From Halomonas jincaotanensis (GTDB lineage: Bacteria > Pseudomonadota > Gammaproteobacteria > Pseudomonadales > Halomonadaceae): a stretch of DNA of 64,000 nt. Each line of letters opens with the position of its first letter. Position 1 is the stretch's first letter. The position numbers and the translations under genes were made by a program. Shown here piece after piece: positions 59,642 to 64,000 of this stretch. The notes beneath the pieces are model-generated. The model saw nothing but the letters and a program-made list of their open reading frames with translations, was not told the DNA's origin and did not search any database. Location of the stretch: NCBI RefSeq assembly GCF_018448785.1, contig NZ_JAHCLU010000007.1, forward strand, positions 124,001 to 188,000. The letters run 5' to 3'.

Positions 59642-60604
59642 TTATTCCTCAATGGGTTCCACTCCCACGGTCTTCCCAGCCCCCACTTCATAGCCGCTGA
59701 CCAGCACATAGCGGCTGCCGCGTCGGCGGTCGGCCCACTTGCCGCGGTAGAAGCGTTCGTCACGCAGCTGCCGCCAGTAGGGCGATACCGAGCGTGGGGC
59801 GGTCATGGCCAGCTTCAACTCGCGGTCCTCGCGGTCGTAGCCGATATGCGCGAAAGGCACGCCCTTCTTGCCCTCAGGGTGCTTGTTCTTCATCCAGGCC
59901 GGCACCCCCGACGACAGCGCCTCGGGATAGGCGGAGAGGTACATACCCAGCGACAGCACGTAGCGCACCACGGCGCGCAGGATCATGCCCTCCTCGTCCG
60001 CCAGCGGCGTCGCCCGCCCCCCGGCGTATTCGATGGCCTCGCGGTTGATGAAATCGGTGATCTGCGAGGGCTTGAAGGCGCCGCGCAGCATGGTGGGGTT
60101 GAGGCTGGGCCGGGCGTCCAGCGGGTTGTGGATCGCGACGATCAACCAGGGATCGCCGAGGCCCATCATGTCCACGCCGTGCGGGTTGCCGTGGGCGCTC
60201 AGGAAGGCCTCGTAGCGGCTGGGCAGCGTGGTCGAATCCACCCAGGCCACCAGGGCACCGTCCAGTGCGTGGCCATGAAAGGTCTGCCTGGCCGGGAACG
60301 ACAGGGTGCTGAACGCCCATGGCCACGACCAGGCATCGCCTTGCACCTTGCTCAGCTGAACTGTCTGCAGCCATGCGGACAGCGATGACTCGGGCACCAC
60401 CACCCTCCCCTCGCGACTGTGATGCCACTCCAGCATCAGCAGCTCGCCGTTGAGGGAGTGCACCACCTGCTCGTCGTGCACCATCTGGCCGAAGATCTCG
60501 GCCTCGATCTGGGGTTTCTTGGGCAGACCCATCATCTTCATCACCGAGCGGACGTAGCGGCGGGTAAAGCTGGGATAGTGGCGGTAGGTGGCCTGCTGGT
60601 TCAT
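59642..60604 (-). CDS. Hypothetical protein, weak likeness to AcrVA2-type proteins
   Basis: A 320-residue protein without a confidently recognised domain. The mid part (VVHSLNGELLML, AWVDSTTLPSRYEAFL, PWLIVAIHNPLDARP) is a mixed alpha/beta region. The end holds SPYWRQLRDERFYRGKW followed by a strand and an acidic tail. This order (helical REAIEYAGG region, long helix VVRYVLSLGMYLSAY, then a basic WR-rich C-terminal segment) reminds me of AcrVA2-family proteins, which are common on mobile elements even without CRISPR. That is a weak call. It precedes the zinc-ribbon gene by 13 bases. Confidence 0.6.
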   Translation of the reverse strand: MNQQATYRHYPSFTRRYVRSVMKMMGLPKKPQIEAEIFGQMVHDEQVVHSLNGELLMLEWHHSREGRVVVPESSLSAWLQTVQLSKVQGDAWSWPWAFSTLSFPARQTFHGHALDGALVAWVDSTTLPSRYEAFLSAHGNPHGVDMMGLGDPWLIVAIHNPLDARPSLNPTMLRGAFKPSQITDFINREAIEYAGGRATPLADEEGMILRAVVRYVLSLGMYLSAYPEALSSGVPAWMKNKHPEGKKGVPFAHIGYDREDRELKLAMTAPRSVSPYWRQLRDERFYRGKWADRRRGSRYVLVSGYEVGAGKTVGVEPIEE

Positions 60605-60772
60605 GCGTGGCTCGTCGAGGCGGAAGCGATGGCGTCAGGGTATACCATCCGCGGTGGCAGAGAGCTGGGGCGAAAGGTAATGGCATATCTCTTTTGCAGC
60701 GCTGCCACTTGACAAACCAGCGCAAAGGAACAATCATGCTCTTTACAAATTGCCGAAACGGAATATTCTCTC

Positions 60773-61417
60773 ATGTCCCAAGCTGTCCACCCCTCTAAAA
60801 TTGATCCGGAGCTGACCGAGGAACGTTTAAATGCTGTTGCAAGGTTCATGCTAGACGTCTACTCCGAAGCAATTTCCCACACACAGCACAAGTACGATAA
60901 CACCTACACTCAAGGGTCACGAGGCTGGGCATGGGTGAAGGAAGCTATTTTAGAACATGAGAATTATTATCCATGGCTGACCATAGTCCATAGGGGAAAT
61001 GATGTTCAGTTTAAGATAGGTCACACCTCTATTTTCCGTTTTTTTTGCGACGACCCTGAAAGCCCACAAAAGAAATTTGTAACTTCGCCAACTGAGGCTG
61101 AAGCTTCTAATTTCACTTTACCTTTATTTGAAGATTACGGTCTTGTTGATGGATCAGATGGGCTCTGGCGCTTCATGATCAGGAAGTCACTAAACGAAGA
61201 TGACGAACATGAACTGTTTTGCGTCAAGTACAAGCACGGCCTCAAAGAAGCGATTGCCAAATGGCAATTCAATAAGACGGTAAAAACTTTTGTTTCTTCA
61301 GACGCAGAGATTCCCGCTGCATCCAAGCTGCCTGAGCTTAACCTCGCACCACGTCGAGAGCTTGCGAACGAAGATGATACCAATGAAACCGAAAAGCCCA
61401 ACAATGAATCAGTTTGA
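60773..61417 (+). CDS. Hypothetical protein, possible partner of the XRE-ImmA protein
   Basis: A 214-residue soluble protein with no recognised domain. It has a mixed alpha/beta core with many aromatic residues (GWAWVKEAILEHENYYPW, HTSIFRFFCDDP) and a hydrophilic Asn/Glu tail. It lies in markedly AT-rich DNA unlike its neighbours. The next gene starts inside its last codons, so the pair is translationally coupled. An antitoxin, substrate or partner of the metalloprotease is the simplest guess. Confidence 0.65.
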   Translation: MSQAVHPSKIDPELTEERLNAVARFMLDVYSEAISHTQHKYDNTYTQGSRGWAWVKEAILEHENYYPWLTIVHRGNDVQFKIGHTSIFRFFCDDPESPQKKFVTSPTEAEASNFTLPLFEDYGLVDGSDGLWRFMIRKSLNEDDEHELFCVKYKHGLKEAIAKWQFNKTVKTFVSSDAEIPAASKLPELNLAPRRELANEDDTNETEKPNNESV

Positions 61418-62522
61418 AGGAAGCCAGCTTCGTCTTGCTCGTCATTACTGGGGAAAAACCTTAAATGACATTGCAGAAGAAGTTGGTAAAACCAGACAGT
61501 ACATATCTCAAATTGAGAACGGAAAAGCTGGAAAAAACATTGGGGATGATACGGTAGAGCTGCTTGCGAAGTGCTTGAAGGTGACTCCCGATTTTTTTTA
61601 TAAACAGACCCCACCCGGCCCTTCAGAGGATCAAGCTCACTTCCGCCGGCTTGCCTCCACCAAGGTGAGCACGCGCTTAAAAGTTTTGGCAAGAGGGACT
61701 ATTTTTAGCCACCTGGCCAACTATATTGATAGGCATGTTGCTTTGCCTGATGTTGACTTTCCTGATCACTCTGGCTCAGTAACGTTTGAAGAAATTGAGC
61801 GTGCTGCTGAACGAACCAGAAGTTATTGGGCCCTAGGCCTAGGCCCAATAGACAATATGGTTCGTGTCGTTGAGCATGCTGGGGCATTAGTGACGTTTTT
61901 CAGGGATGCTTCGACGGAAGTCGATGCATTGTCTATCCCTGCATCAAGACCAATTATTGTTAGAAACGATGCCAAAGAGAGCCCCTTCAGGCAACGCTTC
62001 GATATTGCACATGAGATGGCGCACTTGATCTTGCATGAAGGGATAATTACAGGTGACAGAACGACAGAAAATGAAGCAAATCGATTTGCCTCAGCATTCT
62101 TGCTGCCAAGATCCACTTTTTCCAAAGTTTTTCGCTCGAGGGGGCGGCGCTTGGATTGGCAATGTATTATTGATATCAAGATGCAATTTGGCACCTCTAA
62201 AGCAGCTGTTCTTTACAGGGCGAAAGCTCTCGGGCTAATTAGCGAGAGCGCCTATAAAGGCGGTGTGATATATTTAAAAAATAGCGGTCAAAGTAAGCAA
62301 GAAGATGAGGACTGCTTTGTTGAAAGAGAGCAGGCTGAGCTTCTTATAAAATCTTTAAAAGTTATTCATGATTATTTTGGAACAAGCTTTCATGAACTGG
62401 CTGACGAAATCGGGGTGCACCCCGAACTTCTAAAAAATGTGATGCCTGATATTCCAGATGACGAGCTCTCAAAAGCCTGGTATACAAGGTTAAAGAGAGC
62501 CAACCTAAGTGTCGTCCAGTAG
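61404..62522 (+). CDS. XRE-HTH / ImmA-IrrE metallopeptidase
   Basis: A 372-residue two-domain protein. Residues 8-60 form an XRE helix-turn-helix ([19 protein letters not shown], then [12 protein letters not shown]). The ImmA/IrrE zinc protease follows with HEMAH at 203-207 ([13 protein letters not shown]) and the third ligand region [14 protein letters not shown]. The C-terminal third is a helical extension. Proteins like this cleave a repressor in ICEs and phages or act as stress sensors. The start is ATG 61404, with 61383 as the alternative. AT-rich codon use marks recent transfer. Confidence 0.88.
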   Translation: MNQFEGSQLRLARHYWGKTLNDIAEEVGKTRQYISQIENGKAGKNIGDDTVELLAKCLKVTPDFFYKQTPPGPSEDQAHFRRLASTKVSTRLKVLARGTIFSHLANYIDRHVALPDVDFPDHSGSVTFEEIERAAERTRSYWALGLGPIDNMVRVVEHAGALVTFFRDASTEVDALSIPASRPIIVRNDAKESPFRQRFDIAHEMAHLILHEGIITGDRTTENEANRFASAFLLPRSTFSKVFRSRGRRLDWQCIIDIKMQFGTSKAAVLYRAKALGLISESAYKGGVIYLKNSGQSKQEDEDCFVEREQAELLIKSLKVIHDYFGTSFHELADEIGVHPELLKNVMPDIPDDELSKAWYTRLKRANLSVVQ

Positions 62523-64000
62523 CAGAAATAGTATATCCTCCTGGTAATAATGCAGGCTTCCACCTGGGTGCCTCGCTCCACCTGGTACTCCAGGCGCTTC
62601 ACATTGAGCTTCAGGTCTAGGTAGCCCACGCATTTCTCGATCAACTCGCTGGAGTCGAAGCTGACGGAGTAGGCTGCTTTACGATTGATGCGCTCCCAGA
62701 GCTCCTGAAATTCCTTCTTGTGGAAGTTATCGTTGAGCGGATTCAGCTTGGCCTTACGGCCATCCTCGATGTGCGGCAGCTGGGCGTTGCTGAAGACGCT
62801 GTCGATCAGCTGGCAAACCTGCTGTGCATGGGTCTTTAGTTCCTCCGGCAGTTCAGCCAGGGTGCCTTCCTCCTTGGCCCGGTGATACGTATCGGAGATC
62901 CGGTCTGTATCATCCTCTACGTACTGGTTGCGAATCAGGTAGCGGTGGATCTTCTTCGCCATGGCGAGCGTGACCTCTACCTCGCCCTCATCTGACACGA
63001 GTAGCTTGCCGGTGAAGTAGGCCTCATCGGCGACCCGCGGGCGCTCGGAGAGCTCGTTACTGATATCGCGCTGCAGCGCGGTTACGAAGTCTTTATAGCT
63101 CTCGCTGGCGACCACCGTCAGCTCGTTGATGTCGTGCACCGTCATGGGGTCGTCCATCCGGTCTCCCAGCTGGTTGACCGCCAGGCGCAGGCCACGCCCC
63201 ACCTCCTGGCGCCGGGAGATGGTGTTGTCACTGTGCTTCAACGTGCAGATGACGAACACGTTGGGGTTGTCCCAGCCCTCCCGCAGTGCGGAGTGAGAGA
63301 AGATGAATCGCGTGGGTTCCTCGAAGGAGAGCAGACGCTCCTTGTCCTTGAGGATCAGATCGTAGGCATCGACATCATCCGTCTCGGTGGAACGGGCTCT
63401 GGTCGCAGGATCGACGAGCCGCTTGGACTTTTTGTCGATGGAGAAATAGCCGTTGTGGGTAGCGGTCGCGCTGATACCTTTCAGGTAGCGGTTGTACTCG
63501 CTGTCTTCCAGAGTCAGCATCTGGTCGAGCTGCCGGTTGTACTCCTCTTCGAAGATCTCTGCGTATTCCCCCAACACCTCACCACTGTCATCGTATTGGC
63601 GGTACTTGGCCACTTCATCGATGAAAAAAAGCGTGAGCACCTTGATTCCCTGGGAAAATAGCAGCTGCTCCTTCTTGAAGTGAGCCTTGATCGCCTCGCG
63701 GATCTGGATCTGGCGCAACGCCTTCTCGGTGACGTCGACGGTCACTTCCCCAGCGGTGAGCTCGACGCCATTGGTGAAGCTGAGGTGGTCGATACGCGCA
63801 TCGATGTCGGCAACGACGAAACCCTTGTACTGGTCCAACCCGCCAGACAGCTCGTACAGGTTGTCGCCCTTGCCCAGCCGGCGCCGCTTGCGCTTCACAC
63901 CACTGGAAGTTTTCTCCTCATACTCGACCCAGGCCATGGGAGGCTTGTTCTTGGCCGTCTCGATGTTCTCCAGGTAGAGGTAGGCATCGGTGCCGGTGAG
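62390..64000 (-). pseudogene. Type III restriction enzyme Res subunit, 3'-truncated, 5' beyond window
   Basis: The frame is open to the right edge (63938-64000 reads [14 protein letters not shown]...), so only the middle and end are present. Helicase motifs V and VI are visible ([29 protein letters not shown]). It is Res-like up to about 62553 ([14 protein letters not shown]), then the frame runs into AT-rich cassette DNA and stops at 62390, within the metalloprotease gene. The endonuclease C-terminal part is lost, so restriction activity is probably lost. The Mod gene is not in the window. Confidence 0.85.

Overview
The window reads as a high-GC gammaproteobacterial chromosome, most likely Halomonas or another Halomonadaceae (inferred from gene content and codon use, not from a marker gene). 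From 1 to about 29.7 kb the genes look like core chromosome: dense, high GC, often translationally coupled. The rest is accessory DNA: lower and variable GC, insertion-sequence remnants, tRNA scars, a catabolic cluster and a defence-type cluster.

Core part. A DUF3541-type lipoprotein faces an NfeD/slipin pair. A TRIC/UPF0126 channel is followed by the leftward arginine succinyltransferase (AST) operon astC-aruF-aruG-astD-astB, with no astE in the window. Next come a SAM methyltransferase, an EamA transporter, FabV, a glutathione peroxidase, the operon NUDIX-MoxR-DUF58-TgpA, an AidB-type acyl-CoA dehydrogenase, an EAL protein with a degenerate receiver, a LysE exporter, ExoD, and a trehalose module: a HAD/trehalose-phosphatase fusion coupled to a GH65 phosphorylase. 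An IS5-type remnant, a pyridoxamine-phosphate-oxidase-like protein and a secreted CAP protein close this part.

Left island edge (29.8-33.5 kb). Two partial copies of the 3' part of a tRNA-Leu(CAA), both on the minus strand, flank a PHB-depolymerase-like esterase, a 24-residue membrane peptide and an IS3 transposase tail. The better copy (32948-33006) looks like a displaced att site. Its orientation predicts that the island lies to its right and that the intact tRNA-Leu lies beyond the window.

Catabolic part (33.5-53.3 kb). First comes a polar amino-acid ABC transporter with RidA, an IclR regulator and a D-threonine/3-hydroxyaspartate-aldolase-like enzyme, with an IclR-like operator at the promoter. 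After an IS5 copy comes a divergent cluster: TAXI-TRAP uptake, three 3-hydroxyisobutyrate-dehydrogenase-family enzymes, two MmgE/PrpD enzymes, an isocitrate-lyase/PEP-mutase-family lyase, a carboxymuconolactone-decarboxylase-family protein, two SDRs, a lactonase-like metallo-beta-lactamase and a GntR/FCD regulator. This looks like an undescribed pathway for a branched or substituted dicarboxylic acid, or a lactone of one; the substrate cannot be read from the sequence.

Defence-like part (53.6-64 kb). A complete IS66 element without target duplication cuts off a HEPN-like gene. Beyond it lie a membrane-anchored DUF4041/GIY-YIG nuclease resembling the SNIPE anti-phage protein, a frameshifted TPR gene, a zinc-ribbon protein with a 320-residue partner faintly like AcrVA2, an AT-rich cassette with an XRE-ImmA/IrrE metalloprotease, and a type III restriction (Res) gene whose 3' end was replaced by that cassette and whose 5' end lies beyond the window.
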